Positions 38,607 through 46,335 of a stretch of DNA of 46,335 bases are shown here, piece after piece. Numbering within the stretch: position 1 is the stretch's first letter; every line of letters begins with the position of its first letter. The notes beneath the pieces were generated by a model, which was given only the letters and a program-made list of their open reading frames with translations, was not told where the DNA came from and did no database searches. The translations under genes and the position numbers were made by a program. Origin of the DNA: an uncultured Fibrobacter sp. (lineage in GTDB: Bacteria > Fibrobacterota > Fibrobacteria > Fibrobacterales > Fibrobacteraceae); assembly GCA_934691725.1 (NCBI GenBank), contig CAKUTF010000020.1:1-46335 (forward strand). Direction: 5' to 3'.

Positions 38607-40523
38607 TCAACTCCCTATTTCCCCGCCAAAACCTCGCTTTGCCGTTTCGTTCCGGGATTTCAGAAAGTTTAACAGGGCGTCTTCCCGGAGCGGCCTTGAA
38701 AGGTAGATGCCTTGGAAACGGTTTGCTCCTGTTTCTTGGCTGGCAATCAGCTGTTCCCGCGTCTCGATTCCTTTTTGCACGATATTCACGTGTTTTTTCC
38801 GAAGGAGCTTCTGCATCGCTTTGAACGCATCCGAAAAAGGATCTGTTTCCGAAGCGTGCAAGGTTTTTTGTCCGAGCTTCACGCTTTGAAAATCTCCGGC
38901 AAGCACGCGGTTCCAGTTTGCGTAGCCCTCGTCAAAATTGTCAAGAGAAAACAGAAATCCCTGAGTTCGCAGCTTCTGGAAATTTTTCTTGGCGATATCG
39001 TTTTCGTCGAGTATAGACGAACGGGAAATTTCCAGTTCAAAGAAACTCGCATCGATTCCGTATTTTTCTAGCGTCCCTTTAAAAAAATCCTCGCAATTTT
39101 CCGGGAAAAGCTGAAATGCGCTCATGTTTACGTTGATTTTGCAAAGTCCGCAAAGAATCGAGTTCTTTTCGCGAATAAACCGGCAAACATTTTCAAAGAC
39201 GATTTGTCCGATATCGTTTATAAATCCTTTCCGTTCCGCGATAGGGATGAATTCCGCAGGAGAGAGATTTGTAAAATTTGGATCGTTCAAGCGTACCAGT
39301 GCTTCCGCCGAATCAAAAAGCGATGTTTCCGAATTCCAGACCGGCTGGTAGAGTATTTCAAACTTGCGTTCCCGGACTGCGTTTTCCAGTGAGTTTTCCA
39401 TTTCGATGCGTTCCACGCTGGCCTTGACAGTCGATTCTTCTCCGAGTTCGGCAATCCATTCGGCTTTGCCGATTTCGTCGGGAACCGTGACTACGGTGCA
39501 TTTCGCCTTGACAGAAACGGAAATTCCACCGATGCGGTATTTTTCGCCGGAAAGCATCGAGAGAAATTTTGCCGAAAAATTTTTGCCAACCGCTTTTCCC
39601 TGCGAGGAAACAACCGCAATTTTATCCTGTGACAGGCGATAGACCGTCCCTGTCGAATTCTTGAGAATCCAGAAAAGAAGGCTCCGTGCAATCTTTTCCA
39701 AATCCTCGATTTTAAACATCGAACGCAGGGATTTAAAACTCGAAAGGGAAATGACGATGACGGAATATTTCCGATTGGATCGGATATAGCGATTGTTGTC
39801 GGCGATAAAGGTTCTCCGGTTGTAAACGCCCGTAATCGAATCGGCATGGAGGTCTTCCATCTCGATGAGGAGCATCACCCCGAAAAGGGAAATCGATTCG
39901 AAAAAAAGTTCGAGCTTTAGCCAAGGCAAGGCGAACTGTACAAGGATGCCGGTAAGGCTCGCGCCGATAAAGAACCAAAGCGCAAACGCGGTCGATTTGA
40001 CAAGGACTCTCCGGTAAGTAAAAAGCTGCCCGACGGCGAAGGCAATGTAGCCTGCGGCCTCCGCGTAAATGAAAAGTTCCAGAGGTCCCCGCGTAAACAG
40101 GACGTTGTCCTGGTAATAGAAAATCAGGTGTGTCAGGGGATTTGTCAGGACGAAAAGCTCTAACAGGAGAGCGGGCGACAGGAACCAGAGAACAACGCGC
40201 CTCGAACGGTTTTCACCCCAATTGTTCACGATGACGACATAGAGCGCAAAAAGCGGAGCGAGCAGCGTGTGCAGCGCAAAATAGATAGTCTGGAAAAAAT
40301 TTTGGGCTACGTTAAACGCGTTTCCGTCCGTCGATACAAGCGGGTTCATTCCCGTCGCAAGGATCGAGGCGAGGCATGTGAAAAGCATGTTGAATAGGAG
40401 GAGCTCAAAAACTTTTGCGCTTTCCTTTTTCGGCTTCCGGTGGGTATAGTAAAAAATCAGGCAGCAGACAACGATAAACACCGAGCAGATAAAAAAGCAA
40501 AGATCCGTTGTCAAGAAGCGCAT
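38607..40523 (-). CDS. 7TM receptor with degenerate GGDEF and EAL domains
   Basis: A 638-residue membrane protein. Residues 1-222 hold about seven hydrophobic segments (FFICSVFIVVCCLIFYYTH to LFGVMLLIEME), of the 7TM signalling type. 225-375 is a GGDEF fold that keeps DSITGVYNRRTF, but the signature loop is RLSQDKI (296-302) and the iDid-FK metal site reads ISLSSFK, so no diguanylate cyclase activity is expected. 385-630 is an EAL fold with EAL at 407-409 and NVNMSAFQL, yet DDFG is DNFD (528-531), the KxD lysine motif is KLG (549-551) and AEG is QKG (583-585), so phosphodiesterase activity is also unlikely. It probably senses a signal and binds c-di-GMP or a partner. ATG 40523 has GGAG upstream. 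It is divergent from hflX with ~55 bp between. Confidence 0.88.
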   Translation of the reverse strand: MRFLTTDLCFFICSVFIVVCCLIFYYTHRKPKKESAKVFELLLFNMLFTCLASILATGMNPLVSTDGNAFNVAQNFFQTIYFALHTLLAPLFALYVVIVNNWGENRSRRVVLWFLSPALLLELFVLTNPLTHLIFYYQDNVLFTRGPLELFIYAEAAGYIAFAVGQLFTYRRVLVKSTAFALWFFIGASLTGILVQFALPWLKLELFFESISLFGVMLLIEMEDLHADSITGVYNRRTFIADNNRYIRSNRKYSVIVISLSSFKSLRSMFKIEDLEKIARSLLFWILKNSTGTVYRLSQDKIAVVSSQGKAVGKNFSAKFLSMLSGEKYRIGGISVSVKAKCTVVTVPDEIGKAEWIAELGEESTVKASVERIEMENSLENAVRERKFEILYQPVWNSETSLFDSAEALVRLNDPNFTNLSPAEFIPIAERKGFINDIGQIVFENVCRFIREKNSILCGLCKINVNMSAFQLFPENCEDFFKGTLEKYGIDASFFELEISRSSILDENDIAKKNFQKLRTQGFLFSLDNFDEGYANWNRVLAGDFQSVKLGQKTLHASETDPFSDAFKAMQKLLRKKHVNIVQKGIETREQLIASQETGANRFQGIYLSRPLREDALLNFLKSRNETAKRGFGGEIGS

Positions 40524-40566
40524 GGAAAATTCTCCGGGCAAAAATTTCGCCGCAACGCCTAATATA

Positions 40567-40572
40567 TATATT
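40567..40572 (+). promoter_or_regulatory. -10-like box before hflX
   Basis: TATATT lies directly before ATG 40573 and 6 nt before ATG 40579. With the usual 6-7 nt distance from box to transcript start, the mRNA would begin at 40579, making that the leaderless start. Confidence 0.5.
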
Positions 40573-40578
40573 ATGGCC

Positions 40579-41703
40579 ATGCAGCATCAGGCCTCTAAGG
40601 AAAAAGCTATTCTCGTTGGCGTTGTCACCCCCAAAGTTCGCAGGTCCGCCGCCGAGGAACATCTCGACGAATTGAAGCGCCTCTCGGAAACCGCGGGAGC
40701 GGTTGTTACGCGGACATTTTTGCAGCGCGTCCAGTCTTTCAATCCGGCGACGCTCATCGGCGAGGGAAAGGTCTCCGAGATTAAGAACGCCTTGGAAGAA
40801 GACGCCGCGGGACTTGTCATTTTTGACGAGGACCTTTCCGGTTCGCAGGTCCGCAACCTCGAAGAACGTCTTCCGGGAATCAAGGTCCTCGATCGGACGG
40901 GTATCATTCTCGACATCTTTGCGAAGCATGCGATTACGGCGGAAAGCCGTCTGATGGTCGAAGTCGCCCAGCTCGAATACCTTGTCCCGCGCCTCACCCA
41001 TGCCTGGACGCACCTTTCGAGACAGGCCGGCGGGCGTGGCATCGGCATGAACGGTCCCGGTGAAACCCAGCTCGAAACGGACCGGCGAATCATCCACAGG
41101 AAAATCCAGGAACTCAAAAGGAAGCTCGAAAAAATCGAAGGCGCGCGGGAAAGGCAAGCGGTTCGCCGTTCGGAAATTTTTCAGGTCGGCATTGTCGGCT
41201 ACACGAACGCGGGGAAGAGTACGCTCACGAATCGCCTCACCAAAAGCAACGTCTATGTCAAGGACCAGCTGTTCGCCACTCTCGACAGCACCATGCGAAA
41301 GCTCTATGTCGGAGACGGAAAGTTCATTTTGCTGTCGGATACGGTGGGGTTTATCCGCAAGCTTCCCCCGCACCTGCTCGCCACTTTTAAAAGTACGCTC
41401 GGCGCGGCGAGCAACGCCAATTTCATTCTGGACGTAGTCGATGCGACGGCGAACGATTACGCGGAGCATCTTGAAATTACGCATAAAATTCTCGAAGGGC
41501 TGGTAGCCCCCGAAATTCCTCGGCTTATCGTTTTCAACAAGGCGGAAGCGGCGACGCCCGAGCGCCGGGCGGAACTCCTCGCGCACTTTCCGGAAGCGCT
41601 CCAGGTCAGCGCCAAGGAAAATATCGGGATGGAATCGTTAAGACAGGTTCTCGTCCAGAAAATGCTCGCCTGGGAAGAATCCCGCGGGATGCGTACAAAT
41701 TAA
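40579..41703 (+). CDS. hflX: Ribosome-splitting GTPase HflX
   Basis: A 374-residue GTPase. The N-terminal HflX domain (about 8-180) includes NPATLIGEGKVSEI, LDRTGIILDIFAKHA and the glycine-rich GGRGIGMNGPGETQLETDRR; then comes a coiled linker and the G domain: G1 GYTNAGKST, G3 DTVGFIRKLP, G4 NKAE. HflX binds the 50S subunit and dissociates stalled ribosomes, often under heat stress. Start: ATG 40579 is chosen because the -10-like box ends at 40572; ATG 40573 would fall inside the promoter-proximal gap. The stop shares TTAA with the converging small gene. Confidence 0.95.
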   Translation: MQHQASKEKAILVGVVTPKVRRSAAEEHLDELKRLSETAGAVVTRTFLQRVQSFNPATLIGEGKVSEIKNALEEDAAGLVIFDEDLSGSQVRNLEERLPGIKVLDRTGIILDIFAKHAITAESRLMVEVAQLEYLVPRLTHAWTHLSRQAGGRGIGMNGPGETQLETDRRIIHRKIQELKRKLEKIEGARERQAVRRSEIFQVGIVGYTNAGKSTLTNRLTKSNVYVKDQLFATLDSTMRKLYVGDGKFILLSDTVGFIRKLPPHLLATFKSTLGAASNANFILDVVDATANDYAEHLEITHKILEGLVAPEIPRLIVFNKAEAATPERRAELLAHFPEALQVSAKENIGMESLRQVLVQKMLAWEESRGMRTN

Positions 41704-42068
41704 CGCATCGGGTTGTAGTTGTTCATCATCACCATCGCAAGCGCGATGCAGAGCATCACGACCGACCCGACGATCAGCTGTTGCCGGTGGTCGTATTCCC
41801 GCATCACGTATTCCGGTTCCATCTCTTCGTGAAGTTCTTCCCGGGTGGGTTTCACATCGACTTGCACCGAATCGACTCCATAGACCGCAGCCGCTTCGGC
41901 GTCCGACATGTTCAGCGTATTCACATACATCGAATCGAAGGCGTCTGCGGCATAGACCTCGGAAGCATTCCCGATGAACAGGAAAAACAGAACAAGGACG
42001 CTTCCCGCGGAAACGCCCTGAAAGAAGCGCCTTTCGCGAGCCGGCGAATTGGACTTATTCCTTCGCAA
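41700..42068 (-). CDS. Small membrane protein of unknown function, linked to gatB
   Basis: A 122-residue protein. A basic start (MRRNKSNSPARERRFF) and hydrophobic segment (about 20-38, AGSVLVLFFLFIGNASEVYA) look like a signal peptide or anchor; a second hydrophobic segment at 98-116 (QLIVGSVVMLCIALAMVMMN) ends the protein. The middle is acidic. It overlaps the end of gatB by 14 bp on the same strand and is probably translated with it. Not recognised. Confidence 0.6.
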   Translation of the reverse strand: MRRNKSNSPARERRFFQGVSAGSVLVLFFLFIGNASEVYAADAFDSMYVNTLNMSDAEAAAVYGVDSVQVDVKPTREELHEEMEPEYVMREYDHRQQLIVGSVVMLCIALAMVMMNNYNPMR

Positions 42069-43509
42069 TCTGGTCCAAAAGCTGGTTTACGATTTTCGGG
42101 TTCGCCTTGCCGCCGGAATTTTTCATGACCTGTCCGACAAAGAAGCCCTTGAGGGCGACCTTTCCGCCCTTGAACTCGGCAAACTGCGGAGCGTTTTTCG
42201 CAATGACTTCGCGCACGACCTTTTCGATTGCTCCCGTGTCCGTAATCTGTACGAGCCCCTTTTCCTTGACGATCGCGTCCGGATCCTTGCCTGTTTCGAA
42301 CATGTCCGCAAAGACCTGTTTCGCAATTTTTCCGTTGATGGTGCCGTCCTCGATGAGGTTCACCAGCCGGGAGAGATGTTCGGGCTTGACCTTGATGGCC
42401 TCAAAGCCGCCTTCCAGTTCCTTGACTTCGCGGAGAAGTTCCGTGATGACCCAGTTCGCGAGAATTTTCGGGTTCTTGCAGGTCTTCGCGGCGGAATCGA
42501 ACCAGTTGCTCACCTGGATTTCGTCGGTCAGGACCTGTGCGTCGTACTCCGTAAGCTTGTAATCCTTGATGAAGCGCGCAAAGCGGGCGTCCGGGAGTTC
42601 CGGAAGCGTCCGGCGGATTTCTTCGACAAAGGCCGGGTCGGTCACCAGGCGTACCATGTCGGGTTCCGGGAAATACTTGTAGTCGGGAGCGTCTTCCTTG
42701 GAGCGGATTACGGATGTCTTGTCCGCGTTCGGATCGTAGCGTTTCGTGCACTGCAAGACTTCCTTGCCCGCGTCGAGGGTCACGGTCTGGAGGAGCATTT
42801 CCGCGGTCAGGGCCTTTTCTAGGTTCGTGAAACTGTTCAGGTTCTTGATTTCGGCGCGCGTGCCAAAAGGCGCATCCTCGCTCGGACGGATGGAAATGTT
42901 CCCGTCGCAGCGGATGTTCCCGTTTTCCATGTTCGCATGGGAAACCCCCGTGTATTCGAGAATCTGCTTGATCTTCTTGAACGTGAGGACGGCTTCTTCC
43001 GGGCTGCGGATGTCCGGCTCGGTCACGATTTCGCAGAGCGGCGTACCGCAGCGGTTCGCGTCGAAATGGCTTCCGGTCGGGCTCATGTCGTGGACGAGCT
43101 TTCCCGCGTCTTCTTCCATGTGGATTCGCGTGATGCCTATCCGCCGGACGGTCCCGTCTGCGCGCGTGATTTCAAGCCAGCCTTTCTTGCAAATCGGATG
43201 GTCATAAATCGGAAGGCCGCCCGTCTGCGTAATCTGGTAGCCTTTCGGAAGGTCGGGATAGAAGTAGTTCTTGCGGGTCCACATCGCGTCCAGGTCGATT
43301 TCGCAGTGCAGCGCAAGTCCAAGCCGAATCGCATACTCCACGGCTTTCTTGTTCGGGACGGGCATCGCCCCCGGAAAGCCCAGGCACACCGGGCAGACGT
43401 GCTTGTTCGGGCTCGTGTTCACTTCGACTTCGCAGCCGCAAAACATCTTCGTCTTTGTCGCTAGCTGGCAATGGATTTCAAGGCCGATTACAGGATAATA
43501 CTTGGACAT
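42055..43509 (-). CDS. gatB: Asp/Glu-tRNA amidotransferase subunit B
   Basis: A 484-residue protein of the GatB/PET112 family. YPVIGLEIHCQLATKTKMFC, then CGCEVEVNTSPNKHVCPVCL with zinc-site cysteines, GFPGAMPVPNKKAVEYAIRL, YPDLPKGYQITQ, DYKYFPEPD, and the C-terminal YqeY-like helical tail (about 335-484). With GatA and GatC it converts misacylated Glu-tRNA-Gln or Asp-tRNA-Asn to the amide forms. gatA and gatC are not nearby. CTGGAG precedes the ATG. Confidence 0.96.
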   Translation of the reverse strand: MSKYYPVIGLEIHCQLATKTKMFCGCEVEVNTSPNKHVCPVCLGFPGAMPVPNKKAVEYAIRLGLALHCEIDLDAMWTRKNYFYPDLPKGYQITQTGGLPIYDHPICKKGWLEITRADGTVRRIGITRIHMEEDAGKLVHDMSPTGSHFDANRCGTPLCEIVTEPDIRSPEEAVLTFKKIKQILEYTGVSHANMENGNIRCDGNISIRPSEDAPFGTRAEIKNLNSFTNLEKALTAEMLLQTVTLDAGKEVLQCTKRYDPNADKTSVIRSKEDAPDYKYFPEPDMVRLVTDPAFVEEIRRTLPELPDARFARFIKDYKLTEYDAQVLTDEIQVSNWFDSAAKTCKNPKILANWVITELLREVKELEGGFEAIKVKPEHLSRLVNLIEDGTINGKIAKQVFADMFETGKDPDAIVKEKGLVQITDTGAIEKVVREVIAKNAPQFAEFKGGKVALKGFFVGQVMKNSGGKANPKIVNQLLDQIAKE

Positions 43510-43552
43510 GGCAAAAACTCCAGAACTTGTTACGCGAAAAAATTTAGCAAAT

Positions 43553-43987
43553 TCAAGCGAGTTCCGAAAGCAGTACGATATTCATTCCGCCTAGATCCCT
43601 GAACGATGCGTTTTCCGAAAGGACAAGGTCCGCGCCGCATGCGTAGGCGGTCGCCATCTGCAGGGAGTCCTCGAAGCCTAGAGCCCTTTCCGCACGGAAC
43701 TTTGCCGAGACCTGGGCGATTTCCGCATCCACTTCGCGGAGCATGAACTGCGAACTTCTTGTAAAGAATTCCCTGTATTCGCGGGCTAGGACCGGTTCGC
43801 CCTTTGCGTAGGCCCGGTGGGAGATGTTTGCGAGGGAAATCGGGGACGCGACCATCTGGATTCCGCGTGCATAGACGATGTCGAGAACCCGGAGCATCAC
43901 CGGATAGAATTCCGAGCGGAACTCTAGCAGGCGACGGATAGGCTTTTCGTCCAAGAAAAGGATTCGGGAATTTTCAACGCGGTTCAT
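43553..43987 (-). CDS. PIN-domain-like protein
   Basis: A 144-residue protein with PIN (VapC-like nuclease) features: the first acidic residue in ILFLDEKPI (Asp14), a central helical segment, and GFEDSLQMATAYACGADLVL then SENASF near the end, matching the family's D-xx-h-A-A and final acidic/S-E-N site. The classic second T/S-x-D is SEN here, so the active site is slightly altered. No antitoxin gene is adjacent (gatB lies downstream, a divergent porin upstream), so it may be a solitary PIN. A TAAATT box ends 6 nt before the ATG, suggesting a leaderless mRNA. Confidence 0.7.
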   Translation of the reverse strand: MNRVENSRILFLDEKPIRRLLEFRSEFYPVMLRVLDIVYARGIQMVASPISLANISHRAYAKGEPVLAREYREFFTRSSQFMLREVDAEIAQVSAKFRAERALGFEDSLQMATAYACGADLVLSENASFRDLGGMNIVLLSELA

Positions 43988-44060
43988 AAATAAAATTTAA
44001 CAAAGCGATTCCCTTTTTGTTATTATTGGAAATGAAATTTTCTTGGATAAGGAGAATCAG

Positions 44061-45596
44061 ATGAATAAAGCTCTATTTGCGTCCCTTGCAATGGCAACAG
44101 CGCTGTTCGCGCAAGCCGCCCCGGAAGCGAGTGTCGTTTCCGATACGGCAAAGGTCCAGGCGTCCTCCGCTCCGGCCAGCGTCGATTCCTCGGCAAAGGC
44201 CGCTCCGGCGGATTCCGCAGCGACGCTTCCCGCGCAAACGGAAGCGAAACCGGTCGTCGCGGACACGGCAAAGACTGAAGCCGCCCTTGAAACGGCGGCG
44301 GTAAAGGATTCGGCGAAGGTCGTCTCTGCGGATACGACTGCGAAGGCGGTTCCTGCCGATACAGCCGAAGCGGCTCTTCCGAAAACGGATCCTTCTGCGG
44401 AAGCGGTCGCTCCTGCCTCGGAACAAAACGCGGACACGTCCAAGGTCGCCGCCTCTGCCGATACGGCTAAGGTCGCGGCCGATACGGCAAAGGCTACCGC
44501 CATTCCGCAAGCTCCCGCCGAAGATTATTCCATGGCGGCTGCCGGAACCGAAGAAAAGAAAAAGGTGAAAAAGGAACCGCTCTTCAAGGCGGGCGAGTTT
44601 GTCTTTGACATCAACGCGAGCTTCGAAATCCAGGCGGGCAAGGTTCTCTGGACAAGCGAAGACGACAAGAACAGCGACAACTTCGAAGAATGGTGGGGTC
44701 GCGCGAACCTCGGGCTTGAAACCCATTCGAACGACTTCAACGGTCGGATCCTTGTCTGGATGTATCCGGGCGACTTGATGGACAACCAGTATCACGCGCG
44801 CCACACGGCAAACGGCGACACGTCCGATTCCTACGAGTACCGCGATCTCTTCGAAATTCACGAAGCCTGGGCGGAACAGCACACGAAGTATTTGGCGTTT
44901 AAGCTTGGACGTTGGGAATTCACCCAGAAGAACGGCGACTACTTCGGAAACTACGTCGATGGCTACTACCACGGATTCAAGTCCGGCATGAACAGCGAAA
45001 ACGCTTTGCAGTTCACGCTCACGCCGACCGAAACGATGACGATGGATGTGGCTTTCATCAGCACGACCCCGAATCTCAACACGGGCGATCTACGTTTGAT
45101 GTTCCGCTTCCACGACCTTTCCGGAATCGAGTTCCTGAACCTCGACCTCGGATACCGCACGAACGTCTTTGATCTGATTCACGATGACGATACGGACGTT
45201 CGCCACACGATTTCGCTCCAGGGCAAGACGCCGATTGTGAGCGGTCTCGCCTACCTCTTCCTCGAAGGCGCGCTCATGGGAATCGATGCAGAAGAAACCT
45301 ACCGCGACGCAAACGGCAAGAAGCACACGCGTTCGATCGACATGGTCGCCCCGATCACCGGAGGCCTCCTCTTCACGCCGCGCGATTACCGCATCATCCT
45401 CGAAGCGGAATACATCCACGACAGGCAGGATACGGAATACGCGGACAAGGACAAGAAGCACATCAAGGATGTTCTCGCCGCCTTCTACATCGAGAAGCCT
45501 CTTTCCAAGCGTTTCACGCTTTCGTTCGGCGCGCACAGCTACGGCACGTCCCGAGATTTCGAATTCAACGGGAACCTGATCGGAAAGATCAACTAG
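44061..45596 (+). CDS. Large porin-like outer-membrane protein with Ala/Asp-rich linker
   Basis: A 511-residue protein. Signal peptide 1-19 (SLAMATALFAQAA). Residues about 20-160 form a low-complexity linker of Ala, Asp, Ser and Thr in SADTAK / ADTAKA-type units, ending in a basic patch (EEKKKVKKEP). The rest is a beta-barrel (FEIQAGKVLW, LAFKLGRWEFTQKNGDYFGN, LRLMFRFHDLSGIEFLNLDL) related to the protein at 13224-14237. The linker could span or bind the cell wall. AAGGAG lies 7 nt before ATG 44061. It ends at a strong terminator. Substrate unknown. Confidence 0.75.
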   Translation: MNKALFASLAMATALFAQAAPEASVVSDTAKVQASSAPASVDSSAKAAPADSAATLPAQTEAKPVVADTAKTEAALETAAVKDSAKVVSADTTAKAVPADTAEAALPKTDPSAEAVAPASEQNADTSKVAASADTAKVAADTAKATAIPQAPAEDYSMAAAGTEEKKKVKKEPLFKAGEFVFDINASFEIQAGKVLWTSEDDKNSDNFEEWWGRANLGLETHSNDFNGRILVWMYPGDLMDNQYHARHTANGDTSDSYEYRDLFEIHEAWAEQHTKYLAFKLGRWEFTQKNGDYFGNYVDGYYHGFKSGMNSENALQFTLTPTETMTMDVAFISTTPNLNTGDLRLMFRFHDLSGIEFLNLDLGYRTNVFDLIHDDDTDVRHTISLQGKTPIVSGLAYLFLEGALMGIDAEETYRDANGKKHTRSIDMVAPITGGLLFTPRDYRIILEAEYIHDRQDTEYADKDKKHIKDVLAAFYIEKPLSKRFTLSFGAHSYGTSRDFEFNGNLIGKIN

Positions 45597-45620
45597 CCCT
45601 TAAACCGAAAAATTCTCACG

Positions 45621-45649
45621 CGCCCCCTGCCGGGGGCGTTTTGCTTTTT
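45621..45649 (+). terminator. Terminator of the outer-membrane protein gene
   Basis: CGCCCCC (45621-45627), TGCC loop, GGGGGCG (45632-45638), then TTTTGCTTTTT. Confidence 0.85.
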
Positions 45650-45915
45650 CGCACATGGGAAAAGAAAGGAACGACTGGGGTTTTCGGGAAGTTGATTTCC
45701 CTCGACGCGGTTCCGCTCGTCTGGTATCGGCTTCTCGTTTCCTTTGCCGTGTGCGCGCTTTACTTTGTATGTACCCGCAAGCCAGGAAACTTTTCCCTGC
45801 GAATTTTTTCCCGGAAAAAGTTTTCCGCAAGGGAAATGATTTTTGGATTTTCAGCCCTCGTTGGCCTTGCGCTTCTCTTCGGGGAATTTCGCGAGTGGAG
45901 TCCGACGCTGTTTGC
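45650..45915 (+). pseudogene. Remnant of an EamA/DMT-type transporter gene
   Basis: The frame GTTGVFGKLISLDAVPLVWY followed by RLLVSFAVCALYF matches the second part of the first EamA repeat in drug/metabolite transporters, but the first membrane helix and start are missing. A later segment (FSAREMIFGFSALVGLALLF) resembles a further helix without the helices expected between. The frame then runs into the mosaic repeat at about 45915. It is cut on both sides and probably also internally. Confidence 0.45.
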
Positions 45916-46265
45916 CGGTTTATATTCAGGGATGAGGGAACAGGGATTAGTCCGCGGACGTCTAGGGGAATGAGGAATTAGCAATGAGTAATGAGTAATG
46001 AGAAATTGGTCAGCAGACATCTAGGCTTTTGGATTACGGGACAAGGTACGATGTCATTCCCCGGCATTCCTCTCGTCAGTCTTTCCCGTGCTCCGAGAAT
46101 TCAGTGGACAGTGGTCAGTGAGCAGTGGTCAGAACTGCGGACGTTTAAGCTTTTGGGAAACGGTAAGCGGGACGCAGGATGTGGGGTTTCCTAGCGAACT
46201 GTTTCTGTGCACTGTCATTTCCCGGCGTGGCCATGGGGATGGATACAAGGAAGGGAAATCAGAAC
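45915..46265. repeat. Mosaic intergenic repeat region 6
   Basis: TTCAGGGATGAGGGAACAGGG (about 45925), GTCCGCGGACGTCTAGGGG (about 45950), AATTAGCAATGAGTAATGAG (about 45974), CAGACATCTAGGCTTTTGG and TGCGGACGTTTAAGC (about 46137) appear in the same order and orientation as at 116-200. AGCGAACTGTTTCTGTGCAC (about 46194) matches 37318-37337. No gene is seen. Confidence 0.7.
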
Positions 46266-46267
46266 TT

Positions 46268-46335
46268 AGAGCCTGTTTTCATAATCGCCTGAGCATCGTA
46301 GCCGCGCAGGAAACGTTGACCAAGGCCTCTTCGGA
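46268..46335 (-). mobile_element. Right copy of 68-bp inverted repeat (probable IS end)
   Basis: Perfect reverse complement of 10-77. On the minus strand it carries the same partial frame, which enters at 46335 and stops at TGA 46281-46279. The copy continues beyond the window. Confidence 0.75.

Noticed and set aside
1..46335. tRNA genes, CRISPR arrays, prophage genes, replication origin
   Set aside because: No cloverleaf-like segment, repeat-spacer array, phage structural gene or DnaA-box cluster was found by eye; a tool search could still find weak ones.

Overview
The window looks like a stretch of a gut or rumen Fibrobacter-type chromosome (Fibrobacterota). The evidence is three proteins with the Fibrobacter 'major paralogous' (FISUMP) domain, a secreted family 8 glycoside hydrolase and a PDZ protein whose C-termini look like type IX secretion sorting domains, an LptD-type outer-membrane protein, two related outer-membrane beta-barrel proteins and a DUF285 (BspA-like) repeat protein. 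Core genes (ppk, ppx, metF-like, cimA, hisD, metG, gatB, hflX, znuA/znuC, RNase P RNA) show that this is chromosome, not plasmid or phage.

Layout: 1-77 and 46268-46335 are a perfect 68-bp inverted pair that looks like the 3' end of an insertion sequence, so the window is bounded by IS copies. 703-1284 is a lipoprotein and 1405-2487 a Fic protein. 2540-5613 holds a tandemly duplicated unit: two overlapping gene pairs (a conserved-end, variable-core protein plus a small membrane-anchored protein), each preceded by the same ~140-bp block with a promoter-like element and two hairpins. 5846-8781 is a polyphosphate kinase/exopolyphosphatase operon. 8771-13163 carries metF-like, GH8, Nudix and zinc-uptake genes. 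13224-15906 carries an outer-membrane protein and the DUF285 protein. 16131-18939 includes a visibly AT-rich group of unrecognised genes with a 32-residue zinc-ribbon protein. 18927-26528 encodes exported proteins, two FISUMP lipoproteins, a PDZ protein and LptD. 26838-34146 holds DUF763, a metallo-hydrolase, RNase P RNA, a DJ-1 protein and cimA-hisD. 34213-37078 is a SpoU methyltransferase and metG. 37736-38323 is a FISUMP domain without export signal. 38607-45596 holds a degenerate GGDEF-EAL receptor, hflX, gatB, a PIN protein and a second outer-membrane protein.

Spacers at 80-600, 21060-21450, 26540-26800, 37125-37300, 38330-38600 and 45920-46265 share an unusual mosaic of short repeated words (GGATTAG / AATGAGGAATT / CGNRRACGTYTA), in places mixed with an ~80-bp palindromic element. 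They are not coding.

Best candidate for an undescribed system: the duplicated pair at 2540-5613. Both proteins keep their ends and change their middles, one copy has lost about 220 internal residues in frame, and each unit has a divergent candidate small RNA. It resembles effector/immunity or toxin/antitoxin cassette evolution, but neither protein is recognised. Second candidate: the AT-rich group at 16835-18939. A third general signal is a set of genes whose -10-like box lies only 6-7 nt before the ATG, which suggests leaderless mRNAs and revises the hflX start.
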